Below, piece by piece: positions 19,674 through 29,510 of a DNA stretch of 64,000 bases (position 1 is its first letter; the number at the start of each line of letters is the position of its first letter). The stretch is taken from positions 1-64,000 of the forward strand of contig JAIPBU010000016.1 of the NCBI GenBank assembly GCA_021738535.1, given 5' to 3'. The translations under genes and the position numbers were made by a program. Below the pieces are notes generated by a model, which saw only the letters and a list, made by a program, of their open reading frames with translations, ran no database searches and had not been told where the DNA came from. Origin of the DNA: Bacteroidales bacterium (GTDB lineage: Bacteria > Bacteroidota > Bacteroidia > Bacteroidales > VadinHA17).

Positions 19674-20333
19674 TTAATGGACCCGGGCAGCAATTTCATC
19701 TGACTCGTATATAGTCCTGCCATTAAGGTTATTAAGCTCTTTTACCATTGCTTCTGCAACTAAAGATGCTTGTATTCCCCTGTATTTTTCTCTTTTACCC
19801 CGTAACATAAATCCCAGGGTTTTTACCATTGATTTGCCTAATGATTCGAAAAGTCTGAACTCATTTCTTTTCCCAAGCAATATTGAAGGTCTGAGTATTA
19901 CTTTTCTTTTAAACTCAAGCTCCAGTATATCTTCTTCCATCCGGCCCTTAATCCTGTAGTAGTAATTCCGGGATGATGCGCTGGCTCCGATACTGGAAAC
20001 AAGAGCTACATTCTGTACACCCATCCTGAGGGCAGCTTTTGCAATTCTGACAGGCAGCCTCCGGTCTATATCCTCCATTTTATCCACCGTCCCTGCCTTC
20101 CTTCTGGTTGTACCAAGACAGATATACAGGTCGTTGCCCTTAAGCAAATCACTGTAGGAATCAACATCCTCAACATCAACGATTTTTTCAATGACTTTAA
20201 TATGCTCTATATTAAGCTCATTGCGAGTAAAGACCTTTACCGCCCGGTACCTGATATCGCGTATCAGTACATTTAGCAGTTCAGATCCCACAAGACCTGT
20301 AGCACCAAATACTATGGCTGTTTTGTTTATCAT
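19674..20333 (-). CDS. NAD(P)-dependent epimerase/oxidoreductase-like (NAD(P)H-binding, HTATIP2-like)
   Basis: AIVFGATGLVGSELLNVLI, LYICLGTTRRKAG, NVALVSSIGAS. Confidence 0.8.
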   Translation of the reverse strand: MINKTAIVFGATGLVGSELLNVLIRDIRYRAVKVFTRNELNIEHIKVIEKIVDVEDVDSYSDLLKGNDLYICLGTTRRKAGTVDKMEDIDRRLPVRIAKAALRMGVQNVALVSSIGASASSRNYYYRIKGRMEEDILELEFKRKVILRPSILLGKRNEFRLFESLGKSMVKTLGFMLRGKREKYRGIQASLVAEAMVKELNNLNGRTIYESDEIAARVH

Positions 20334-20390
20334 AATAGTCTAACAGTCCTGATCCTGTTTTAGTTCACAACATTTCAGCAAAGCGTTTTG

Positions 20391-20441
20391 ATGCGGCAAG
20401 CCCGCCTTCGCTGAAACTACGGCGGATAACACATGCCGCAT
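20391..20441. repeat. Nested inverted-repeat hairpin element
   Basis: Outer ATGCGGCA/TGCCGCAT (8 bp) enclosing inner CCGCC/GGCGG. Confidence 0.75.
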
Positions 20442-20545
20442 TTACAAATATCTATAAATATGAATCTTCTATTACGCTCTTCTCTCTTCGCTTGTCCTGA
20501 GCGAGCCTAACAGGCGAGCCGAAGGGCTTTTCGCTATTCTCCATG

Positions 20546-21865
20546 CTACTTCCCGCTAAAACTCACATCATCAAATAAGAGGGAAGGTGTTCGCCACGCG
20601 GAATCCTCATAGGCATCATTACCCACTTCTGCGAGATTCTTATAAAGCTCCAGGAAATTACCGGTAATATTCATCTCCGACACCGGCTTTACTATTTTCC
20701 CTTTTTCAACTAAAAAGCCCTCTATCCCGTATGAAAAATCACCCGTTGACCCGTTTGAATTTCCTCCGTTGAATCCTGTAACAAAGATGCCCCTGTCTAA
20801 TGATGCTATCAGTTCATCAATATTACGCCCGCCTTTATTCAGGACCAGGTTCGTTGTACTACCCCCGGTAGGCTCCATATCCAGTTTACCTGCATAATAA
20901 GTATCCAGGTAGTAAGAACGCAGAATGCCATTCTCAAATATCTTTCTCTTTTTAGTTGCCATGCCCTCGGAATCAAATAAGCGCGAACCCCGTCCCGATT
21001 CAATAAAGGGATCATCAATAAGAGTGAGCCTGGGTGATCCGACTTTTTTATCAAGCATATCCACCAGGAAGGAATTTTTCTGTTGTATGGCTGCACCGCT
21101 AAGTGCACGAATAAGCGGGCTAAGGCACTGCCCGGCAAGCCTGTTCTCAATCAGCATAGGCATGTTTCCGGATTCAATTTTTGACTGCCCGAGTTTCCTG
21201 AGAGCTCTTTCAAGGGCTTCTCTGCCTATCCCGTCATGTTTAAGGGTTTTATAAAAAACAGCGTTGTCGAACCATCCCTCGCCCGGACGGGCATCTCTCT
21301 GCTTCACAGATACAGATGCGCTCAGGTTATAATAAGTGCTTGTCCTGTCTCCCCTGAATCCATTGCTCGTTACCATAACCATCCCGCTCATGCCGTCATC
21401 ATATGATGATGTGACAGATACAATTCGCTCATCTTTGCCTGCCACTTCATTTTCGATTCCGAATGCCAAATCTATTTTTTGCTGTGGATCAATAGATTCA
21501 TACTCTTCATCAAAAATTTTAAGCTCCGGGCCGCCACCTTTGTAATAAAGTGACGCATCAGGTAATTTACGGTATTTATCTTCCGACAAGTACCTGGTTC
21601 CCTCAATAGCTTCTTCAATAAATTTTGCCAGTTCTTTCCATTTATCAAGCCTGTTCGTGGAATGAACAGAATATTTGTTATCCACGTAAAGGAAGATGCT
21701 CAGCCCGTTTTCTATGGATTTTTCAAGGTTTTCTATCTTTTTTTCCCTGACCGAGATACTGTTATTCTGGCTGTTATTTATTATTACCCTTGCCTGTGAG
21801 GCACCGTTATTCAAGGCATGCTCAAGAGCCCTGTCGGCGAGTTTATATTTATCTTTTGTTGTCAT
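20546..21865 (-). CDS. TldD/PmbA family protein, TldE-like (no HExxxH motif seen)
   Basis: Family pattern throughout, e.g. TGFNGGNSNGSTGDFSYGIEGFLVEKGKIVKPVSEMNITGNFLEL. Confidence 0.85.
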   Translation of the reverse strand: MTTKDKYKLADRALEHALNNGASQARVIINNSQNNSISVREKKIENLEKSIENGLSIFLYVDNKYSVHSTNRLDKWKELAKFIEEAIEGTRYLSEDKYRKLPDASLYYKGGGPELKIFDEEYESIDPQQKIDLAFGIENEVAGKDERIVSVTSSYDDGMSGMVMVTSNGFRGDRTSTYYNLSASVSVKQRDARPGEGWFDNAVFYKTLKHDGIGREALERALRKLGQSKIESGNMPMLIENRLAGQCLSPLIRALSGAAIQQKNSFLVDMLDKKVGSPRLTLIDDPFIESGRGSRLFDSEGMATKKRKIFENGILRSYYLDTYYAGKLDMEPTGGSTTNLVLNKGGRNIDELIASLDRGIFVTGFNGGNSNGSTGDFSYGIEGFLVEKGKIVKPVSEMNITGNFLELYKNLAEVGNDAYEDSAWRTPSLLFDDVSFSGK

Positions 21866-21910
21866 GGTCAGTTATTTTCCTGTTTAAATAATAGCTTAGT
21901 GCAAAACATC

Positions 21911-23437
21911 TCAGGCATTTAAGCCCCCCACGGTAAGTCCTTTCACCAGCACTGTAGGTAATCCCATCGTAACCGGAACCGACTGTCCTCCCTTACCACA
22001 CACCCATGTACCGTTATCTGTTTTGTAATCATTGGCAGCCATCACTACATCAGCAAGTGCCTGTGGACCGTTTCCGATGATATTGATGTCTTTCACCGGC
22101 CTCGTCATCTTACCTTTTTCAACGAGGTAACCGGATTTTACGAAAAAGGTAAAATCACCTGCTCCTATTTTCACCTGGCCGTTACTGAAATTATCAACAT
22201 ACACACCATAATCTACTTCTGCTAATATTTCCTCCCTTGTATGCGGCCCGGGTTCCATATATGTTGAACTCATCCTTGGCAGGGGTATGTGCCTGAAAGA
22301 TTCGCGACGACCGTTACCTGTAGGGTCAACACCATAATGAGCAGAACTGATCCTGTCATGTATGTACGAATTTAGCACCCCATCCTTTACCAGGCAGGTC
22401 TTTTTGACATCATTTCCCTCATCATCGATATTGAGTGCACCACGGTTATTTTCGAGGGTACCGTCATCAATGATATTAATAAAGTTTTCAGCAACTTTCT
22501 TTCCCATCTTGTCACTGAATATGGAAGTGCCCTTCCTGTTAAAGTCGGCCTCAAAAGTATGACCTATTGCTTCATGAAGCAGGATCCCTGATCCGCCTGC
22601 ACCGAGAACAACCGGCATTTCACCGGCCTTTGGCTTTGTTGCATCAAACAGGGTGTTTGTCCGCTGCGTTACTTCCACTGCCAGCTCTTCCACGAGGTCT
22701 TCCGTAAGCCATTCAAAACCCTTTCTGTACGACCTTGCGCTGTAAAAATTTTCGACCTGCCTGCCCTTTTGCATAATACACACTGCTCCAAAGCTTGCCA
22801 TCGGCCTGTAGTCGTAGCTTATCCTTCCATCCGAATTATAAAAAAGGACATAAGATGATTCATCGCTGAGGAAGGCATTTACCTTGATCACCTTTTCGTC
22901 AAGGCTGAAAATACGGTCATTGATTTTCTGAACAAAGGGAACTTTGTCTTTTACGGAAACATCCTCCCAGTTTTTCTCTATGTTGTAATAGTCGGCCGGA
23001 ACCTTTTCATTAAAAATATCTTTTTTAAAAGTATTTGGCTCATCTGCTATACTGGCGGCGAGCCTGGCAGCATCAAGCATGGATTGCATATCCAGCGATT
23101 CAGAATATGCAAAGCCTGTCTGGTCTCCCTTAAGCACTCTTATGCCCACACCATAATCAATCTTTGAAGAAGCACTGTTTACTTTTCCATCCTGTAAACC
23201 AATGTTATTACTTATTTTATGTTCAAAGAAGAGATCTGCATAATCGCCCCCTTTTGCCATAGCCACGGATATCACTTTGTTCAACGCAGCCCTGCTTACT
23301 TCGAAATGATTAAGATAGTCTTTCACGTTTGTAGATATTTTCAGGTTATTGCATGATTGCACCAGCGGAGGTATAAGCACCGCACCGGCAGCAGCTGCAG
23401 TCCCTGTTTTTAAGAAATTGCGCCTGTTGAGGTTCAT
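21911..23437 (-). CDS. TldD-like metalloprotease with N-terminal Tat-type signal
   Basis: HEAIGHTFEAD (HExxxH), GAGDFTFFVKSGYLVEKGKMTRPVKDINIIGNGP; N terminus MNLNRRNFLKTGTAAAAGAVLIPPLVQSC; track ORF begins at 23467 but MNLNRRNF starts at 23437. Confidence 0.87.
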   Translation of the reverse strand: MNLNRRNFLKTGTAAAAGAVLIPPLVQSCNNLKISTNVKDYLNHFEVSRAALNKVISVAMAKGGDYADLFFEHKISNNIGLQDGKVNSASSKIDYGVGIRVLKGDQTGFAYSESLDMQSMLDAARLAASIADEPNTFKKDIFNEKVPADYYNIEKNWEDVSVKDKVPFVQKINDRIFSLDEKVIKVNAFLSDESSYVLFYNSDGRISYDYRPMASFGAVCIMQKGRQVENFYSARSYRKGFEWLTEDLVEELAVEVTQRTNTLFDATKPKAGEMPVVLGAGGSGILLHEAIGHTFEADFNRKGTSIFSDKMGKKVAENFINIIDDGTLENNRGALNIDDEGNDVKKTCLVKDGVLNSYIHDRISSAHYGVDPTGNGRRESFRHIPLPRMSSTYMEPGPHTREEILAEVDYGVYVDNFSNGQVKIGAGDFTFFVKSGYLVEKGKMTRPVKDINIIGNGPQALADVVMAANDYKTDNGTWVCGKGGQSVPVTMGLPTVLVKGLTVGGLNA

Positions 23438-23642
23438 ATTGTTCTGAATAAATGCAATTGTTAACAATCATTGGCAGACGCAAGTTATAATAATCATCTG
23501 TATAATTTTAACAGTAAGCCCTATTTTGTCAGTACAGTTTTTGAGAGCTGATATTAATAATCTATCAGACAATTAAATACAAAATTTTTGTATATTGTGC
23601 CATCAGCATGACTTTGCATAAAATACATCTTACTCACCCTGC

Positions 23643-24491
23643 ATGAAAAAAGGCATCATAAAAAACAGTGAATTGAAGAAGATACTCCTAAACCTTGAAG
23701 AAAAGAGGGGATTTGATTTTACGGGTCTGTCCGCAGGCATGGCTGAAAGGAGAATTAGCAATCGTCTGCATTCCACACAAATAACAAAATATTCTGATTA
23801 TCTTAATTATCTTAAGTCTTATCCTCAGGAGTATGATGAATTGATTGATGCACTGACAATAAACGTTAGCGGCTTTTTCAGGGATGCAATATGCTTTGAA
23901 TACTTGTCCCGTGTACTAATTCCTTCCATGGTTGAAGATAAATTAGCTGCTAATAATAAGGAATTAAGGGTCTGGTCGGCAGGGTGCTCTACGGGTGAAG
24001 AAGCATATACTCTTGCATTGATCCTGACAGAATATGTTGACAAAACAAAACAGGATATCAATGTTAATATTTTCGCCACAGATATAAATGAACGCTATTT
24101 GTCTGTTGCCCGCAAAGGAGTATATACCATTAACTCGATGGAAGAACTGAAAGTGGGCTTACTGGGAAAATATTTCGTTTACCATCCTGATAAAACATAC
24201 AGCCTGGTTCCAGCAATTAAAAAGATAGTGCACTTTTCAGCATATGATCTTCTGGACAAAAAAACAGGAGTGCCCAGGGAAAGCATCTTCGGAAATTTTG
24301 ATATTGTCCTTTGCCGTAATGTACTGATCTATTATAATAAGGAGAAACAGGGCGTTATCTTTAACAAGATACTGAGAGCATTGCAGCCGGGAGGGCTGTT
24401 GGTCCTGGGGCAGGCAGAAATGCCTGATGCAAGAACAACAGATGCCGTAAAAGAGGAAAGTAAAATCTGTAAGATATATACCAAAAAATAG
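23643..24491 (+). CDS. cheR: CheR-type protein-glutamate methyltransferase
   Basis: LRVWSAGCSTGEEAYTLALIL, IFATDINERYLSVARKGVY, NFDIVLCRNVLIYY. Confidence 0.93.
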   Translation: MKKGIIKNSELKKILLNLEEKRGFDFTGLSAGMAERRISNRLHSTQITKYSDYLNYLKSYPQEYDELIDALTINVSGFFRDAICFEYLSRVLIPSMVEDKLAANNKELRVWSAGCSTGEEAYTLALILTEYVDKTKQDINVNIFATDINERYLSVARKGVYTINSMEELKVGLLGKYFVYHPDKTYSLVPAIKKIVHFSAYDLLDKKTGVPRESIFGNFDIVLCRNVLIYYNKEKQGVIFNKILRALQPGGLLVLGQAEMPDARTTDAVKEESKICKIYTKK

Positions 24492-27400
24492 TGACAGGCA
24501 TGAAGAAAATAAGTCTCAGGAACCGTCTCATCTTCTGGTTGATGTTTATTGGCATTATACCACTGCTCATTGTATTAATTCTGGTATTTGTTCACAATGC
24601 TGAAACCATAAGACAAGAGGAGACTGAGGGACTGAAAACAATTCGCAATCTTAAACTTAACAGGCTGCATGATTGGATTCATGACAGAGAAGGCGATATA
24701 AGCGTGATTGCCGGGGATTTTGAGATCAGGTCACTTGAATATGTTTTCTCCGGCGGGATGGGAACAAAGACAGATTCTAATATCCTCTATACTGCACAGC
24801 GTTTGTTAAAGAGGTATAAAGAAAGTTATGACGATTACAGTGAGATTTTCATCCTGCATTCTGACAACGGAAAAGTGATGCTTTCATCCGATCAGGATAA
24901 TATTGGTAAAATCAAGGCCCAAAGACCGTATTTCAGGGAAGCGCTACGCAAAGAGCAGGTATTTTTCCAGGATGTTCACCGTTCGCCCGCTACCGGGGAA
25001 ATACAAATGATAATATCCGCTCCGGTATATTGTATGACACATAATGAGCATTTGATTGGGGTTGTTGTGTGCAGGATCGACCTGTATGCAAATCTCTATC
25101 CCCTGCTGCTGGACAGGTCGGGGCTGGGAGACACCGGTGAATCGCTTATTGTTGATTCACTCGGATATGCGCTTAACAAGCTGCGGCATTATGACAATGC
25201 CCCCCTGAATCTTAGGATAGAAGCAACTCCTGCACAAATGGCAATTGAAGGGAAAACGGGTATAATTGAAGAAGAAGACTACAGGGGCGTGCCGGTAATG
25301 GCCGCATATACATGGTTGCCTGATATGAACTGGGGTTTTGTTGTTAAACAGGACAGAAGGGAACTGTTCAAACCTGTTAAAAGCATTCTTACATACCTCA
25401 TTATTGTAATTCTAATCACCGGGATCCTGGTTTTTTTGCTGGCAATCCTGGTAGGACGGTCTGTTATTAATCCCCTTATATCACTGCGTAATACTGCTGA
25501 ACAAATGGCTGGTGGTGATTTATCAGTACGGAACCGTGAAGAAAAATATACAGAAACAGCATCCCTGTCCGATTCCTTTAACAGCATGGCCTCGGGCCTG
25601 CAATCAAGGTCCGAAATCCAGGAAAAGATCAACCTTATATCCTCATCACTTATAGGCCGGGAAGATATGGCTCTTTTTGCAGAACGTCTCACAGCCACCC
25701 TGTTGGATACCAGCGGCTCACAGTTTATCTCCTTCTATTATTTTGATGACGGCCAGGAGACAGGCAAATGCCTTGCCTCCCAGGGATTAAACAGATCGGC
25801 CCGTGAAATGCATTTGCCCGGCGCGCCTGAAGGAGAAATAAATCTTGCCCTAAGCACAGGAGAAATTCAGCACATAACATTGCCGGATGATAAATCACGC
25901 TTCAGGTTTGTAACTACAGCTGGTGAGTTAATCCCTTCAGAGATATTAGCCATCCCTGTTACGGTTGCCGGGAAAGTATCAGCTGTTATTTCAGCCGGTA
26001 CGGTCAATAAATTTTCACCCGGGAGCATTGATGCTGTTAAGCAAAGTATTAAGATAATAAATAATGCATGGACTGTTCAGTTAATCAATGAAAGGACGAG
26101 GCAACTGGCTTCTGATCTGAAAAAGGCTAATGAAATACTTGAATCACAAAAAGAAGAACTGCATACGCAGGCAGAAGAGCTGCACTCTCAATCCGAGGAG
26201 CTGCAAAAACAATCCGATGAGCTCAGGTCACAGAACATGTCGCTGCAGCAAAAAACAGTTGAAGTAAGGGAAGCCAACCGACTGAAAAGTGAGTTCCTTG
26301 CCAATATGAGCCATGAATTAAGAACACCCCTGAACTCCATCCTGGCACTTACGGGCGTATTGACAGACCAGGCGAAAGATAAGCTTGACAGCGATGAATA
26401 TAAATACCTGGAGGTGGTTCAACGGAATGGCGCAAATCTACTTAAACTTATAAATGAGATCCTCGATCTCTCAAAAATAGAATCGGGTAAAGTTGATCTC
26501 TTACCCCGCAAGATTGCTTTAAAACCAATGATCTCTTCCGTTTGTGAGAGTGTTGCGCCCCTTGCAAAGGAAAAAGGCATTAAAATTATCCGGAAAACAG
26601 AAGAAAAGCTGCCCGGCATCGTAACAGACGAGTCAAGACTGCAGCAGGTACTTACAAATATTATCAATAATGCTGTTAAATTCACTGAAAAAGGTGAAGT
26701 AACAGTTTCTGCCCTTCAAAAATCAGAACAAATAATTATACGGGTTGAAGATACAGGTATTGGCATTCCCGAAGAATCACTGAAATATATTTTTGATGAG
26801 TTCAGGCAACTTGACGGGTCAACAGCCAGGAAATTCGGCGGCACAGGACTGGGCCTTGCCATTGTAAAGAAGTTAGTTGACATGCTGGGCGGTAAGATCA
26901 GCGTTCAGAGCAAACCCGGGGAGGGAACAGTATTTACCCTGATATTTCCTCTTAACTGGAAAAAAGAAAAACCTGATCCAAAAATAAAACCGGATGTGAG
27001 TGATAAAAAGGCAGAATCACCGGCACCCTCACAAACAAGCCTGGAAAACCGAACTATTCTTATTGTTGAGGATAATGAAGCTGCCATAATACAAATGAAA
27101 AGTGTCCTGGAAAACGAGGGCGTTAAAGTGGATATTGCCAGGAACGGTGGTGAAGCCATCGAATTCCTGCAGAATAGTAAGCCTGATGGTATACTCATGG
27201 ACTTAATGATGCCGGAAGTTGATGGTTTCAGGACTATTCAACATATAAAAGAATCTGATAAAACAGAAAAGATACCCATCCTTGTTATGACTGCAAAGGA
27301 TCTTACCAAAGAAGACATGGAGTTTTTTGATAAATATAATGTGCATCAGCTTATCCAAAAAGGAAATATAGATATAGAAGGCTTTAAAGAAAAGGTGCAA

Positions 27401-27829
27401 CAAATTTTGCAGCAGCACGTAGAAGCAGAAAAACCCGATACCGTCAGTACCAAAAAAACCAACGCAATCAACAAAGCAATTCTTATTATTGAAGACAACC
27501 CGGACAATATGCTTACGGTAAAAGCAATCCTGCAGGACAAATATCACCTTCTTGAAGCTGTAGATGGTGAACAGGGCCTACAGATCGCACTGGAAGAACA
27601 GCCAGGCCTCATACTTATGGATATAGCCCTGCCCGGCATGGATGGCTTTGAACTTATTAAAGAATTAAAAAGTAACGCAACAACAGCATCCATCCCCGTA
27701 ATAGCCGTAACGGCAATGGTTATGAAAGGGGACAGGGAGAAAATACTTAAAGCCGGTTGCGATGAATACCTGTCAAAGCCGGTTAATACGGATAGATTGC
27801 TTAGCGCAATAAGTTCTTTTCTTAAATAA
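24491..27829 (+). CDS. Hybrid histidine kinase: extracytoplasmic dCache-like sensor, HAMP, GAF-like, coiled coil, HisKA/HATPase, two receiver domains
   Basis: SHELRTPLNSILAL, GTGLGLAIVKKLVDMLGG, ILIVEDNEAAII..LMDLMMPEVDG and ILIIEDNPDNML..LMDIALPGMDG; likely ATG at 24500. Confidence 0.93.
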   Translation: MTGMKKISLRNRLIFWLMFIGIIPLLIVLILVFVHNAETIRQEETEGLKTIRNLKLNRLHDWIHDREGDISVIAGDFEIRSLEYVFSGGMGTKTDSNILYTAQRLLKRYKESYDDYSEIFILHSDNGKVMLSSDQDNIGKIKAQRPYFREALRKEQVFFQDVHRSPATGEIQMIISAPVYCMTHNEHLIGVVVCRIDLYANLYPLLLDRSGLGDTGESLIVDSLGYALNKLRHYDNAPLNLRIEATPAQMAIEGKTGIIEEEDYRGVPVMAAYTWLPDMNWGFVVKQDRRELFKPVKSILTYLIIVILITGILVFLLAILVGRSVINPLISLRNTAEQMAGGDLSVRNREEKYTETASLSDSFNSMASGLQSRSEIQEKINLISSSLIGREDMALFAERLTATLLDTSGSQFISFYYFDDGQETGKCLASQGLNRSAREMHLPGAPEGEINLALSTGEIQHITLPDDKSRFRFVTTAGELIPSEILAIPVTVAGKVSAVISAGTVNKFSPGSIDAVKQSIKIINNAWTVQLINERTRQLASDLKKANEILESQKEELHTQAEELHSQSEELQKQSDELRSQNMSLQQKTVEVREANRLKSEFLANMSHELRTPLNSILALTGVLTDQAKDKLDSDEYKYLEVVQRNGANLLKLINEILDLSKIESGKVDLLPRKIALKPMISSVCESVAPLAKEKGIKIIRKTEEKLPGIVTDESRLQQVLTNIINNAVKFTEKGEVTVSALQKSEQIIIRVEDTGIGIPEESLKYIFDEFRQLDGSTARKFGGTGLGLAIVKKLVDMLGGKISVQSKPGEGTVFTLIFPLNWKKEKPDPKIKPDVSDKKAESPAPSQTSLENRTILIVEDNEAAIIQMKSVLENEGVKVDIARNGGEAIEFLQNSKPDGILMDLMMPEVDGFRTIQHIKESDKTEKIPILVMTAKDLTKEDMEFFDKYNVHQLIQKGNIDIEGFKEKVQQILQQHVEAEKPDTVSTKKTNAINKAILIIEDNPDNMLTVKAILQDKYHLLEAVDGEQGLQIALEEQPGLILMDIALPGMDGFELIKELKSNATTASIPVIAVTAMVMKGDREKILKAGCDEYLSKPVNTDRLLSAISSFLK

Positions 27830-27837
27830 AATGCCAT

Positions 27838-29499
27838 ATGACAAAGAAAAAAATTCTTGCCATAGACGACCAGGAAGATAACCTTATCTCCCTGGAAGCA
27901 ATATTTAAACATTATTTACCTGGCTGCGAGCTTATAACAGCGCTATCAGGTGAAAATGGCATAAGACTGGCCGGACAGGAGATGCCTGATGCAATAATAC
28001 TGGATATCATTATGCCTGAAATGGACGGATACCAGGTATGCAACCTGCTAAAGGAAAATGAGAAAACAAGGATAATACCCATCATGATGCTTACGGCTAT
28101 TAAAACTGATACCGAAAGCATGGTAAGGGGGCTGGAATCGGGGGCTGATGCATTTCTTTCAAAGCCCTTTGACCCTGTTGAACTGACTGCCCAGATCAAG
28201 GTATTGCTGAGGATAAAAGATAATGAAGACAGACTGCGAGATAAGCATAAAATGCTGGAAGATATCGTTAGCGAAAGAACCAGGGAGCTGGTTAGTTCTA
28301 ATCGTGAGCTTACCAGAGAAATTGAGAGACGGAAAAAAACAGAGAAAGAACTTCGTGAGGCCGTGGAAAGAGCAAAGGAAGCCGACAAGATTAAAACCAA
28401 TTTCCTTGCTTCCATCTCACATGAATTCAGGACTCCCCTTAATGCTATCATTGGTTTTTCTGACATTATGGACAGTGATACAAGTACTGAAGAAATTGAA
28501 CAATATGCCGGAATGATTAACCACAGCGGGCAGATATTGCTTTCAATGGTTGAAGACCTCTTTGATATTACGCTGCTCGACAGCGGGGTAATGAAAATAA
28601 AAAATGAAGCATTTACCCTGCGGAACCTGTGTGAATCAATCAATAAAACAGTTCATGAGCTGCAGGTAAAACTAAACAGGGAAGAATTAGACTTTGTCTG
28701 TAATATACCGGAGATAATAATTGACAAGAAAGTAAGTTCAGACAGGGCCAAAATTGAAAAAATACTCAGCAACCTTATCTCCAATGCACTGAAATTCACT
28801 GAAAAAGGCAAAGTCGAATTCGGCCTCTCAGAACCGGTTAATAATAAACCTGATTCCCTGGATTTTTATATAAAAGACACCGGGATCGGGATAGACAAAC
28901 AAGACCAGGAAAAAATCTTTCAAAAATTCACCCAGGTTGATAATTCATTCGCGAAAAAATATGGTGGGCTGGGTATAGGCCTGACAGTTACCGATAAAAT
29001 GGTTAAACTCTTCGGTGGACAAATAAATGTCACATCAGATCCGGGCAGAGGGTCATTATTCAAGTTAACTATTCCGCTGCCGGAAAAAGCAGGTGAATCA
29101 GAAGACATGCAGGCAGAAGAAAGATTTAAGATCCTGTCTGCCAGGAATATACTGGTTGTGGAAGATGATGACAGTTCCTTTCAGCTTCTTAATATCTGGC
29201 TTCAAAAAGCAGGGTTCAGGACAGCCAGGGCATTAAACGGAAAGGAAGCCGTAGATCTTTGTAACAAGAATAATGATATTGACCTTGTTTTAATGGATAT
29301 AAATATGCCGGTTATGAACGGTTATGATTCAACCCGCATTATAACAAAACAAAGGCCCGAAATTCCGGTAATCGCACAGACAGCCTACGCCGTATCAGGC
29401 AGCCTGGAGAAAGCCCGCGAAGCAGGATGCAGGGAAGTCCTGTCAAAACCCCTGAAGAAAACGGAACTCCTTAAAACAATAACTGCATATTGTTCATAA
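27838..29499 (+). CDS. REC-HisKA-HATPase-REC hybrid histidine kinase (no transmembrane segment seen)
   Basis: ILAIDDQEDNL..ILDIIMPEMDG, SHEFRTPLNAIIGF, ILVVEDDDSSF..LMDINMPVMNG. Confidence 0.93.
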   Translation: MTKKKILAIDDQEDNLISLEAIFKHYLPGCELITALSGENGIRLAGQEMPDAIILDIIMPEMDGYQVCNLLKENEKTRIIPIMMLTAIKTDTESMVRGLESGADAFLSKPFDPVELTAQIKVLLRIKDNEDRLRDKHKMLEDIVSERTRELVSSNRELTREIERRKKTEKELREAVERAKEADKIKTNFLASISHEFRTPLNAIIGFSDIMDSDTSTEEIEQYAGMINHSGQILLSMVEDLFDITLLDSGVMKIKNEAFTLRNLCESINKTVHELQVKLNREELDFVCNIPEIIIDKKVSSDRAKIEKILSNLISNALKFTEKGKVEFGLSEPVNNKPDSLDFYIKDTGIGIDKQDQEKIFQKFTQVDNSFAKKYGGLGIGLTVTDKMVKLFGGQINVTSDPGRGSLFKLTIPLPEKAGESEDMQAEERFKILSARNILVVEDDDSSFQLLNIWLQKAGFRTARALNGKEAVDLCNKNNDIDLVLMDINMPVMNGYDSTRIITKQRPEIPVIAQTAYAVSGSLEKAREAGCREVLSKPLKKTELLKTITAYCS

Positions 29500-29510
29500 A
29501 AATGTTTTGC

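Noticed and set aside
20546-23467. RiPP or microcin maturation cluster around TldD/TldE
   Set aside because: No precursor-like small ORF, radical SAM or transporter genes next to the pair; TldD/E pairs are widespread housekeeping genes.
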